Assembly (NCBI RefSeq): GCF_937888285.1
Contig: NZ_CALART010000056.1
Span: forward strand, 108,051-172,050
Source of the DNA: an uncultured Aquimonas sp.
GTDB taxonomy: Bacteria; Pseudomonadota; Gammaproteobacteria; Xanthomonadales; Xanthomonadaceae
DNA length: 64,000 nt
Direction of reading: 5' to 3'
Shown here: piece by piece, positions 1 through 8,214 of the stretch
How the letters are laid out: the number at the start of each line of letters is the position of its first letter
How positions within the stretch are numbered: position 1 is the stretch's first letter
Notes under the pieces: model-generated
Seen by the model: only the letters and a program-made list of their open reading frames with translations
Told to the model about the DNA's origin: nothing
The model's database searches: none
Made by a program: the position numbers and the translations under genes

Positions 1-750
1 CAGGCCGCAGCCGCTGCCGAACACCGTGCCGCTGGAATCGGCGTCGAAGGCGCGACAGCGACCGTCCAGCGAGCGCACTTCTTCCTCGCGATGCAGATAG
101 CCCTGGCCCTGCGGCACCTCGATGGTCGAGCCGCCGGCCAGCGCCATGTCGCACTCGCCAGCCAGCAGGCTCTGGCAGGCCAGGTGCACCGCCACCAGCG
201 AGGTCGAGCAGGCGGTCTGCACGTTCAGGCTGGGCCCACGCAGATCGAGCTGGTAGGACACCCGCGTCGACAGGAAATCCTTGTCGTTCGACAGGTGACG
301 CACCAGGAACTCGCCCATGTCGCTGACCAGCTCGCGGTGCCCGATCAGGTTGCGCAGCAGATACCAGTGCATGCCCGAACCCGCGAACACGCCGGTCTGG
401 CGGTCATGCGCATCCGGCCGGTAGCCGGCGTCTTCCAGCGCGTTCCAGGCGCACTGCAGAAAGCGGCGGTGCTGCGGGTCCATCACCGCGGCCTCGCGCG
501 GCGAGAGGCCGAAGAAGGCAGCGTCGAATTCATCGTGGCCGTCCAGCCGGATGCCGGCGCGCACGTAGTTCGGCTGGGCGAGATCGGACTCGCTTGCGCC
601 TGCGGCGCGCAGCGCGGCTTCGTCGAGATCGGCGACCGCACAGCGTCCCTCGATGAGGTTGGACCAGAACTGCTGGGGCGTGGCCGCCTGCGGGAAATCG
701 CAGGCCAGGCCGACGATGGCGATGTGGGCGTTGGGATCGAGGTCGCTCAT
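1..750 (-). CDS. Type I polyketide synthase, N-terminal ketosynthase (truncated by window edge)
   Basis: The minus-strand frame opens at an ATG at 750 and is still open at base 1, so only the first 250 residues are seen. They form the N-terminal half of a beta-ketoacyl synthase: the entry IAIVGLACDFPQA, the stretch MDPQHRRFLQCAWNALEDAG, and the active-site cysteine in LNVQTACSTSLVAVHLAC. KS domains of modular PKSs condense an acyl chain with a malonyl-type extender. There is no preceding loading or docking domain, so the protein starts directly with KS. The gene is divergent from the NRPS at 1042 across a 291-bp gap, which suggests one shared biosynthetic cluster continuing to the left. The PKS family is certain; the product and later domains cannot be seen. 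Confidence 0.93.
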   Translation of the reverse strand, partial: MSDLDPNAHIAIVGLACDFPQAATPQQFWSNLIEGRCAVADLDEAALRAAGASESDLAQPNYVRAGIRLDGHDEFDAAFFGLSPREAAVMDPQHRRFLQCAWNALEDAGYRPDAHDRQTGVFAGSGMHWYLLRNLIGHRELVSDMGEFLVRHLSNDKDFLSTRVSYQLDLRGPSLNVQTACSTSLVAVHLACQSLLAGECDMALAGGSTIEVPQGQGYLHREEEVRSLDGRCRAFDADSSGTVFGSGCGL

Positions 751-1041
751 GGGTCAAGGGCTTGACGCAACGTGCTGCGCATCACAAATCTAAGGCAAAA
801 CGGCGTGAAAGTGTGATTAGATTCGCACTTGCTGGCGACAGGGCGAGGCGCGGTTCGCGCTGCGAATCGCGCGCAGCGTTCGGACGCAGGTATGCAAGCC
901 TCTGAATTTCCTCGGCTTGTTGGCCCGACTCCCGAACCTTGCCGAGCCGGGGCGACTCGGCCGGCGATCGCGCACACGCCGTCGGTCCGCTGATGCCCTG
1001 CCCAGCAAGCGCGGCCCCTCCAACCCGAAGCGAGCCCCACC

Positions 1042-4000
1042 GTGTCGACAAGCCCGAGCTTCCGCTGCGTCCTGCTGGGCGAGCAGTCCCTGATGATCGA
1101 ATGCGGTGAGCGCCTGCGCGCCCGCGGCCACGGCGTGATCGCGGTGGTCAGCGATGCCGCCCGACCACGCGCGTGGGCGCGCGAGCACGATCTGCCGCTG
1201 TTCGATCACCACGACGCGCTGGCGGCGGAAGACCTCGGCGAGTTCGATCTGCTGCTCAACATCACCTGGCTGCGCATGCTGCCGCCCAAGCTGCTTGAGC
1301 GCCCGCAGATCGCCGCGATCAATTTCCACGACGGTCCGCTGCCGCGCTATGCCGGCCTGAACGCGCCGGCGTGGGCGCTGCTGCACGGCGAGTCGCGCCA
1401 CGGCGTGAGCTGGCACCGCATGGCCACGCGCGCCGACGCCGGCGAGCTGCTGGTGCAGGAGCATTTCGACATCCCCGCGGGTAGCACCGCTTTCGAGCTC
1501 AACACCCGCTGCTACGAGGCCGGACTCAACGGCTTCGAACGCCTGCTGGAGGCGCTGGAGAGCGGCCAGCTCACACCGATCGCGCAGGACTTAGGCCAGC
1601 GCAGCTACTTCGGCGCGCATGCGCGGCCGCTGGCTGCGGCCGTGCTCGACTTCCGTGCGCCGGCCGCCGAACTCGAGCGGCAGGTGCGGGCGCTGGACTT
1701 CGGGCCCTATGCCAACCCGCTGCTGCTGCCGCGGCTGCGTCTGTCGGCAGGCGATCTGCTGGTGCGGCGCGCGCGCGCTCTGGGTGAGGCGAGCCGAAGC
1801 GACGGAACATCAGATGGGCTCGGGGCAAGCAGCGTGCGGCCAGGCAGCGTGCTTCGCTGCGACGCGCAGGGTCTGGTGATCGCCTGCAGCGAGGGCGCGC
1901 TGTGCATCGAGGCGCTGAGCTGTCTGGAGGGGGGACCGATCGACCTCCTCACCTTGGCGGCAAATCTTCCGGCCTGCATCGAATCAGCACCCGCCACCCA
2001 TAGGGTGGGCCCTGGCCCACCATGGGCCGAATCCCACCCCGGTACGTCCTCGTCCTTGTCCTTGCCCTCATCGGCATCGGCATCGTCAGCCGGGAATGTT
2101 CAGGCCACGGTGGGCCAGGGCCCACCCTATGCGCGCGCCGTGGCGCGCGGTGAGCGTGAGGCGATCGCGACGCTGCAGGCGATTGAACCGCTGCGGCTGC
2201 CGTTTGCGGATGTGGCCTCGACGCTCGCGGCGGAAGCCACGTCCTCTACGGTCCCGGCGACGGTCCCGGCTTCGACTTCGACTTCGACTTCGACTTCGGG
2301 CTCAATTCCAGCTTCGACTTCGACTATGCCCCTCGCTTCAGGCTCAGCCACCGCGTCAGCGCCCGCAGCGAGCAGCCATCAAGGCGTGGCTTGGTCTTCG
2401 CAGCCTTGCCGCATCGCCCTGCGCGCCCGCGGCATCGACGGCGTGTCTGCAGCCCTGCTGGCGATCACCCGCTGCGCCTGCGTCGATGCCCTGCCCCTGG
2501 CCATCGCCACCACGCCGGCGCCCGATGCGCGCCTGGTGACGCCACTGTGGCCTGCCCTGCTTCGGCCCGACTACCAAGCCCCGCTGTCGAACTTCACCGA
2601 ACAGCTGCAGGCCGCGATTGCGCGCGCAGACAGCGTCGGCGGCGTGTTCAGCGATCTGTTTGCGCGCGAGCCCAGCCTGCGTGGTCGGGCGCCATCGCAG
2701 CGCCTGCCCCTGCGCCTGCAGCGGGTCGCGTCGATCGATCCGCACATGGAGCGCGCCGACTCGGATACGGGCTCAGCGCCCGCAGCCGCCGCGCTCACCC
2801 TGCTCTGGGCCGAGGACGGACAGCTCGCGCTGGCCAGCGACGGCAGCCAGCTCAGCGCCTCCGCGCTGCGTCGTCTGGCGGACGCGATCGAAGCCCAGCA
2901 CACCGAGGCCGAGTCGCAGCCGGGTCTCGCCGCCGGCCAGTTGAGCCTGCTGTCGCCCGAAGCGCGTGCGCGCCTGTTCGAGCTCGCGCAGGGCGAGCCC
3001 TATGCCAGCGACGCGCGGGGTCCGCTCCAGCACACGCGCATTGACGCCCTGCTCTCTGCACAGGCGGCCGCCACGCCGGAGCGTGAGGCCCTGTGCTTCG
3101 AAGGCCAACGCCTCAGCTATGCCGAGCTGGAGGCGCGCGCCGCACGGCTGGCGCGGCGACTCGCGGCCGCGGAAGTCAAGCCCGGCGACCGCGTCGGCCT
3201 GCTGCTGCCGCGCGGCGTCGAGTTGGTCGTCGGCCTGATCGCGATACTCAAGACGGGCGCGGCCTATGTGCCGCTGGATCCGCTCTACCCTGCCGAGCGC
3301 CTGCGCTACATGGCCGAGGACGCGCAGATCGCCCTGCTGCTGACCGACGCCGACTCCGCGCCGCTGATCGCGCACGCCAGCACGCTCGACATCAACGCCG
3401 ACAGCGCCGAGGCCGAGCTGCCGCCGCGCGCGCCGGTTCCCGATGCGCTGGCCTATCTGATCTACACCTCGGGCAGCACCGGCCAACCCAAGGGCGTGAT
3501 GGTTCACCACTCGAACGTGCTGCGCTTCTTCGACGGCATGGATGCGGTGCTGGGTGAAGGCACAGGCACCTGGCTGGCGGTGACCAGCATCAGCTTCGAC
3601 ATCTCGGTGCTGGAGCTGCTGTGGACGCTGGCGCGCGGCTATCGCGTGGTGCTCTATGCAGATGGACGCCGGCAGAAATCGCAGCAGGCGGCTCATCCAG
3701 CCCAGACCAAGCCCATTGAGTTCGGCCTGTTCTTCTGGAACGTCGCCAGCGAGGCCGAGCTGCAGGCCCGCGACAAGTACCGGCTGCTGCTGGACGCCGC
3801 GCGCTTCGCCGATACCCACGGCTTCAGCGCGGTATGGACGCCGGAGCGCCACTTCGCCAGCTTCGGCGGACTCTACCCGAACCCGGCCGTCACCTCGGCT
3901 GCGTTGGCCACCATCACCGAGCGCGTGGCCCTGCGCGCCGGCAGCTGCGTGGTGCCCCTGCACCATCCGATTCGCATCGCCGAGGAGTGGGCGGTGGTGG

Positions 4001-6012
4001 ACAACCTCTCGAACGGCCGCGTCGGCCTGTCGATCGCCGCCGGCTGGGCCGCGCCCGACTTCGCGCTGCGCCCCGAGAACCACGCCCGCGCCAAGCAGGT
4101 GATGTTCGAGTCGGCCGAGCAGGTGCAGCGCCTGTGGCGCGGCGAAACCCTGCGCTTTCCCGGCCCGCAGGGCGAGGTCGAGGTGCGCACGCTGCCGCGG
4201 CCGGTGCAGGCCGAGCTGCCGCTGTGGGTGACCACCGCCGGCAATCCCGAGACCTTTGCCGAAGCCGGTCGGCTGGGCGCGAACGTGCTCACCCACCTGC
4301 TCGGCCAGACGGTGGAAGAAGTGCGCGCCAAGATCGCCGCCTACCGCCGCGCCCGCCGCGAGGCCGGGCACGCCGGGCGCGGCACCGTGACCCTGATGCT
4401 GCACAGCTTCATCGGCGACAGCCGCGCGGCCGTCGAGGCCGCGGTGCGCGGTCCGATGAAGGACTACCTGCGCAGCGCCATGGCCCTGGTGAAGGCCGCC
4501 GCCTGGCACTTCCCGACCTTCAGGCAACAGCTGAATGCCGAGCAGGGCAAGAGCCTCGACGCCTTCTTCGCCGAGGCCAACGAGGCCGACATGGACGCCC
4601 TGCTGGAGTTCGCCTTCCAGCGCTACTTCGGCGAGAGCGGCCTGTTCGGCACGCCCGAGGACGCGCTCGCGATGGTCGAACGCGTGGCCGCTGCCGACGT
4701 CGACGAGATCGCCTGCCTGATCGACTTCGGCATCGACGCGCAGACCGTGCTGGACCACCTGCCCCACCTCGACCGCCTGCGTGCGCTCAGTGCGGAGCGC
4801 GGTCTCCAGGCCGCAGGCGCACGCGAAGACCACAGCCTGCCCGCCCTGCTCGACCGCGAGGGCATCACCCATCTGCAGTGCACGCCCTCGATGGCGGCCA
4901 TGCTGGTCGAGGATCCTGCCTGCGCGGCGGGACTCGCGAAACTCGATCATCTGCTGCTCGGCGGCGAAGCGCTGCCGCCCGCACTGGCCCAGCGGCTCGC
5001 CGCGCTCGGCGTCCGCTGCATCAGCAATGTGTACGGGCCCACCGAAACCACGGTGTGGTCGACAGCCGATCGCGTCGATGCCGATGCGCTTCAGGCCAGC
5101 ACGCCGATCGGCCGGCCGCTGCGCGGCCAGAGCCTGTATGTGCTCGATCCGCGCCAGCAGCCGCTGCCACCGGGCCTCACCGGTGAGCTGGTCATCGGCG
5201 GCGGTGGCGTCACGGGCGGCTACTGGCAGCGGCCCGAGCTGACCCGCGAGCGCTTCCTGCCCGATCCCTTCCGACCGCTGTCGGCAGCGGCATGGATGTA
5301 CCGCACGGGCGACCTCGGCCGCCTGCGCGAGGACGGCCGCTACGAGTGCCTGGGCCGCGTCGATTCGCAGGTGAAGATCCGCGGCTATCGCATCGAACTG
5401 GGCGAGATCGAGGCCCGGCTCTGCGCCCTGCCCGGCATCGCCGAAGCCGCCGTGGTGCTGCGCGAGGACAGGCCCGGCGACCAGCGGCTGATCGCCTACG
5501 TACGTGCGCCGGGTCTGGATGCGCCAGCGCTTGAACAGCGGCGCGAAGCGCTGGGCGCGCAGCTGCCGGAGTTCATGCGCCCGGCCGCGATCGTCGGGGT
5601 TGCCGAACTGCCGCGCACGCCCAATGGCAAGCTGGATCGCCGCGCGCTGCCTGCGCCCGCGGCGCATGCTGATACCGTTGGTCCGACCGCTGCACTCCAC
5701 GGCACCGAGGCCATCGTCGCCGAGCTGTGGTGCCGCGCGCTCGGCCGCAGCCAGGTCGGCAGCCGCGACAATTTCTTCGATCTCGGCGGCCATTCGCTGC
5801 TGGTGGTGCAGCTGCTGGGCGAGCTGCGCCAGCGCTTCGACAGGCCGATCCAGATGACCGATCTGTTCCGCCACACGACGGTGGAATCGCTGGCGCGCTT
5901 CCTGGGCAACAGTGAGCCCGCCGAAACCGCCGCCGAACGTGCCCGCGCCCGTGCGCAGGGCCGGCAGGCGCTGCTGGCGCGGCGGAGGGGCGGCGTCGAA
6001 ACGGCGTCGTAG
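1042..6012 (+). CDS. NRPS: formyltransferase - split A domain with inserted luciferase-like monooxygenase - PCP
   Basis: A 1656-residue protein with a GTG start. Residues about 5-195 are a formyltransferase domain (N94, H96 in NFHDGPLPRYAG; D132). Residues about 320-445 are a low-complexity Ser/Thr/Ala linker. Residues about 450-660 look like the degenerate C-terminal part of a condensation domain. The adenylation domain starts near 670 with A3 (YTSGSTGQPKGVMV) and A4 (FDISVLELLW), and is interrupted at about 890-1250 by a luciferase-like FMN monooxygenase (FGLFFWNVASEAE, WTPERHFASFGG). It resumes with A5 (NVYGPTETTVWST), A7 (YRTGDLGR), A8 and A10. The carrier serine is S1585 in DLGGHSLLVV. 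The MupA/Atu3671-type monooxygenase family is known inside A domains; myxobacterial MtaG/MelG carry an oxygenase between A4 and A5. Likely role, inferred: activation and N- or alpha-oxidation of an amino acid, with formylation. No thioesterase is present, so it probably works with the divergent PKS. Confidence 0.93.
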   Translation: MSTSPSFRCVLLGEQSLMIECGERLRARGHGVIAVVSDAARPRAWAREHDLPLFDHHDALAAEDLGEFDLLLNITWLRMLPPKLLERPQIAAINFHDGPLPRYAGLNAPAWALLHGESRHGVSWHRMATRADAGELLVQEHFDIPAGSTAFELNTRCYEAGLNGFERLLEALESGQLTPIAQDLGQRSYFGAHARPLAAAVLDFRAPAAELERQVRALDFGPYANPLLLPRLRLSAGDLLVRRARALGEASRSDGTSDGLGASSVRPGSVLRCDAQGLVIACSEGALCIEALSCLEGGPIDLLTLAANLPACIESAPATHRVGPGPPWAESHPGTSSSLSLPSSASASSAGNVQATVGQGPPYARAVARGEREAIATLQAIEPLRLPFADVASTLAAEATSSTVPATVPASTSTSTSTSGSIPASTSTMPLASGSATASAPAASSHQGVAWSSQPCRIALRARGIDGVSAALLAITRCACVDALPLAIATTPAPDARLVTPLWPALLRPDYQAPLSNFTEQLQAAIARADSVGGVFSDLFAREPSLRGRAPSQRLPLRLQRVASIDPHMERADSDTGSAPAAAALTLLWAEDGQLALASDGSQLSASALRRLADAIEAQHTEAESQPGLAAGQLSLLSPEARARLFELAQGEPYASDARGPLQHTRIDALLSAQAAATPEREALCFEGQRLSYAELEARAARLARRLAAAEVKPGDRVGLLLPRGVELVVGLIAILKTGAAYVPLDPLYPAERLRYMAEDAQIALLLTDADSAPLIAHASTLDINADSAEAELPPRAPVPDALAYLIYTSGSTGQPKGVMVHHSNVLRFFDGMDAVLGEGTGTWLAVTSISFDISVLELLWTLARGYRVVLYADGRRQKSQQAAHPAQTKPIEFGLFFWNVASEAELQARDKYRLLLDAARFADTHGFSAVWTPERHFASFGGLYPNPAVTSAALATITERVALRAGSCVVPLHHPIRIAEEWAVVDNLSNGRVGLSIAAGWAAPDFALRPENHARAKQVMFESAEQVQRLWRGETLRFPGPQGEVEVRTLPRPVQAELPLWVTTAGNPETFAEAGRLGANVLTHLLGQTVEEVRAKIAAYRRARREAGHAGRGTVTLMLHSFIGDSRAAVEAAVRGPMKDYLRSAMALVKAAAWHFPTFRQQLNAEQGKSLDAFFAEANEADMDALLEFAFQRYFGESGLFGTPEDALAMVERVAAADVDEIACLIDFGIDAQTVLDHLPHLDRLRALSAERGLQAAGAREDHSLPALLDREGITHLQCTPSMAAMLVEDPACAAGLAKLDHLLLGGEALPPALAQRLAALGVRCISNVYGPTETTVWSTADRVDADALQASTPIGRPLRGQSLYVLDPRQQPLPPGLTGELVIGGGGVTGGYWQRPELTRERFLPDPFRPLSAAAWMYRTGDLGRLREDGRYECLGRVDSQVKIRGYRIELGEIEARLCALPGIAEAAVVLREDRPGDQRLIAYVRAPGLDAPALEQRREALGAQLPEFMRPAAIVGVAELPRTPNGKLDRRALPAPAAHADTVGPTAALHGTEAIVAELWCRALGRSQVGSRDNFFDLGGHSLLVVQLLGELRQRFDRPIQMTDLFRHTTVESLARFLGNSEPAETAAERARARAQGRQALLARRRGGVETAS
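1999..2131. repeat. Inverted REP-like pair inside the NRPS coding sequence
   Basis: Copy 1 spans 1999-2024 and copy 2, inverted, spans 2107-2131. The shared core is GGTGGGCCAGGGCCCACC followed by CTATG, itself nearly palindromic. Both are read in frame in the linker after the formyltransferase (peptides VGPGPPW and VGQGPPYA), so a normally intergenic element has become coding. Confidence 0.85.
2262..2375. repeat. Low-complexity Ser/Thr/Ala codon run in NRPS linker
   Basis: Repeated ttcgac/tcgact hexamers (around 2269-2296) encode alternating Thr-Ser, followed by an Ala/Ser-rich stretch, at NRPS residues about 407-445. It is a flexible linker prone to slippage, and separates the formyltransferase from the condensation remnant and A domain. 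Confidence 0.7.
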
Positions 6013-6018
6013 GCTTTG

Positions 6019-6182
6019 CATAGGGTGGGCCCTGGCCCACCATGAGTTCGGGTATGCGTCACGCCCCGTTTGCCGGCGTCTCCTGCAAGCCAGCGCATGC
6101 ACGGGATACGGCGCGGCTCATCTGTGCTAACGCATACACCGCGGCAGGCTTCGAGCTTCGGTGGGCCAGGGCCCGCCCCATG
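6019..6182. repeat. Inverted pair of REP-like palindromes downstream of the NRPS
   Basis: Copies at 6019-6044 and 6159-6182 face each other 114 bp apart, just after the NRPS stop at 6012. They match the element inside the NRPS and at 21.6 and 36.8 kb. Apart from these and the decamer array, the 329-bp gap 6013-6341 shows nothing recognisable. Confidence 0.88.
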
Positions 6183-6209
6183 CGACGTCATGCGACGTCA
6201 TGCGACGTC
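6180..6209. repeat. Three tandem ATGCGACGTC decamers
   Basis: Unit ATGCGACGTC occurs three times without interruption, abutting the REP-like copy ending at 6182. Each unit contains the palindrome GACGTC. It could be slippage at the repeat edge; no function is known. Confidence 0.8.
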
Positions 6210-6341
6210 GATAAGCGCTTCCGCGGGCACGTGGCGGCATCGGCAGTGGAATCTGGGCCCGCGCCAGCACTTCGGAAGCAGATCGTTCGCCGCTACATCA
6301 CTCCAGACACACCGGCACCGGGAAGCAGGGCTGAAAGGCCC

Positions 6342-6647
6342 TCAGGCGCGGGTGTCGAGCAGGCTGCCGAGCAGCTGGTCCTGCGTCTTCAGCACCTTGA
6401 GATTGGCCTGGAAGGCCTGTCGCGCTTCGAGCGCGTAGACGAGGTCGGTGCCCAGGCCGTCGCCGCTCTGGGGCTCGGCATCGCGGACGAGCGCGGCGCT
6501 GACGCCGCCGCCGAGCTGCTCGCGGCTGTCGACCTGGAAGCGGCGGAAGTCGGCGCTGTCGCGATTGGCGATGTTGCTGGCTGCCGCCGTCAGGCGTGTC
6601 TGCGCGGCGGCCATGCCGGAGCGGGCAATGCTGGCGATGTCGCTCAT
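6342..6647 (-). CDS. Small flagellar basal-body rod-like protein
   Basis: 101 residues. The N-terminus (IASIARSGMAAAQTRLTAAA, then SNIANRDSADFRR) matches the conserved helix of axial flagellar proteins FlgB/C/E/F/G, and the C-terminus (LVYALEARQAFQANLKVLKT) matches the C-terminal axial helix. Axial proteins use these two helices for export and for packing in the rod or hook. It is shorter than FlgC (about 135-150 residues), with almost nothing between the helices. No other flagellar gene lies in the window, so it may be an orphan paralogue rather than a rod subunit. The family is clear; the function is uncertain. Confidence 0.75.
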   Translation of the reverse strand: MSDIASIARSGMAAAQTRLTAAASNIANRDSADFRRFQVDSREQLGGGVSAALVRDAEPQSGDGLGTDLVYALEARQAFQANLKVLKTQDQLLGSLLDTRA

Positions 6648-6726
6648 GGGGTCTGCCGGATCGGTGTCGTCGGCAGGATATCGGCCGACCGCCCCCGGAA
6701 CTTGAGGGCGGTCGACAGATCCGGCG

Positions 6727-8103
6727 TCAGCGGGTGGCCTCGAAGCCGTTCTCGAAAATCTCGTCGGGGGCGACGCGCGCGCCGTTCAGGCGCTGGAGGC
6801 TGCCGCCGGACTTCACCAGGTAGAGCTCGCCGTCCTCGCCCTCGCCAAAGCTGGTGATGCCGAAGGCCACGTTCTGCCGCGGGCTGGGCGGATGCGAGAA
6901 CACGCCCGGGGAATTCTCAGCGGCGACCCAGACGTCACCGCTGCAGTAGTCACCATAGAAGTACTGCCCCTGCGCCGCCACCACGGGGCCGCGGTAGCGG
7001 AAGCCACCGGTCACCGAACACTGCGGCGAGCTGCGGGCATAGTCCAGCGCAGGCGGGGTGAAGGCCACCAGCGGCGCGCTGCAGCTGGCGTGCTGGACCG
7101 TGCCTTCGCGGCAGCGCCAGCCGTAGTTGCGGCCGCCCGCGCCCGAGGGCTCGAAGTTGATCTCCTCGCGCGTGCCCTGGCCGACATCGCCGATCCACAG
7201 GTCGCCGGTCTCGCGGTCGAAGCTGTAGCGCCAGGGGTTGCGCAGACCATAGGCCCAGACTTCATCGCAGGCCGCGGCCAGCGTACCGCCTGCGCCGGGA
7301 TTGCCTGCCGGAATGCCGTAGGCCGCCGGCTGGTTGAGACGCGGGCGTCCGCACAGCTGGCCGCTCTGCGCCGCGGTCGTCACGTCGACATCGATGCGGA
7401 CCATCTTGCCGAGCAGAGCGCGCGAATCCGGGTTGCCGCCATTGGCGGTGAAGTTGGCATCCACCGCGCAGCTGCCGGAGGCGTTGAGGTCAGCCGGCGC
7501 CAGGGTCTGGCCGCGATTGCAGGGGTCGCCGCCGTCACCGCCGTCACCGAAGCCGAAATACAGGTAGCCATCCGGGCCGAAGGCGATGTGTCCGCCGTTG
7601 TGGTTGGTGAAGTCCTGATCCGCCCGCAGGATGACCGTGCAGGTCGCCAAATCCTCTGCACTGAGTATGTCGGCGGCCGGGTTCGACGCCGTGTAGCGCA
7701 GCACCATGGAGTCGCCATTCGCGTCGGTGATGCTCAGGAACAGACGGCCATTGACCGCGAACTGCGGATGGAAGGCCACGCCCAGCAGGCCGCGCTCGCC
7801 GCCGCTGGTAAAGCCCACCGTCGAAGGGCTGCTGTCCCCGGGGTAGGTGCACTGCAGCGCCGGATTGCTGCCTGCCACACTGAGATAGGGCGTCGTCAGC
7901 AGGCTGCCATCGCGCACCACGCGCAGGGCGCCACCCTGCTGGTTGACGAACAGACGTCCGCTGCCATCACCGGCGTGGGTCAGGCCGATGGGGCCACTGA
8001 AGCCGGAGCTGATGAAGCTCTGGAACTGCGGCGGATTCGGCACGCCCTGGGCGAGCCCCAGCGCGGGCGACAGCAGGGCAACACACAGCAGGGATCGGAT
8101 CAT
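6727..8103 (-). CDS. Secreted PQQ-dependent sugar dehydrogenase family protein (GSDH/sorbosone)
   Basis: 458 residues with a Sec signal peptide (residues 1-18, cleaved near LGLAQ). The core is the six-bladed beta-propeller of soluble glucose/sorbosone dehydrogenases: GERGLLGVAFHPQFAVNGRL, GGHIAFGPDGYLYFGFGDGG, and EVWAYGLRNPWRYSFD with its propeller-typical Arg. These enzymes oxidise aldoses in the periplasm with PQQ; the cofactor and substrate here are inferred from the family only. The last residues include IFENGFE, a peptide recurring in two nearby secreted proteins. It is followed downstream on the minus strand by the flagellar-like gene and preceded by DUF1501, without overlap. Confidence 0.88.
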   Translation of the reverse strand: MIRSLLCVALLSPALGLAQGVPNPPQFQSFISSGFSGPIGLTHAGDGSGRLFVNQQGGALRVVRDGSLLTTPYLSVAGSNPALQCTYPGDSSPSTVGFTSGGERGLLGVAFHPQFAVNGRLFLSITDANGDSMVLRYTASNPAADILSAEDLATCTVILRADQDFTNHNGGHIAFGPDGYLYFGFGDGGDGGDPCNRGQTLAPADLNASGSCAVDANFTANGGNPDSRALLGKMVRIDVDVTTAAQSGQLCGRPRLNQPAAYGIPAGNPGAGGTLAAACDEVWAYGLRNPWRYSFDRETGDLWIGDVGQGTREEINFEPSGAGGRNYGWRCREGTVQHASCSAPLVAFTPPALDYARSSPQCSVTGGFRYRGPVVAAQGQYFYGDYCSGDVWVAAENSPGVFSHPPSPRQNVAFGITSFGEGEDGELYLVKSGGSLQRLNGARVAPDEIFENGFEATR

Positions 8104-8214
8104 TTCAGCCTCAACCTCATGCGGGAAAGCGTGCGAGTGTAGTCCTGTCCTGGCGCTGCGCCGACGCCTGGCCGCAGGACAGCGCCGGCACGCCGGGAGA
8201 GCGCCAGCCCACGC

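Noticed and set aside
2773..6102. A 1109-codon open frame on the minus strand opposite the NRPS
   Set aside because: It is a high-GC shadow frame: no family resemblance, His/Arg/Gly/Gln-rich composition, and a strongly supported gene on the other strand.
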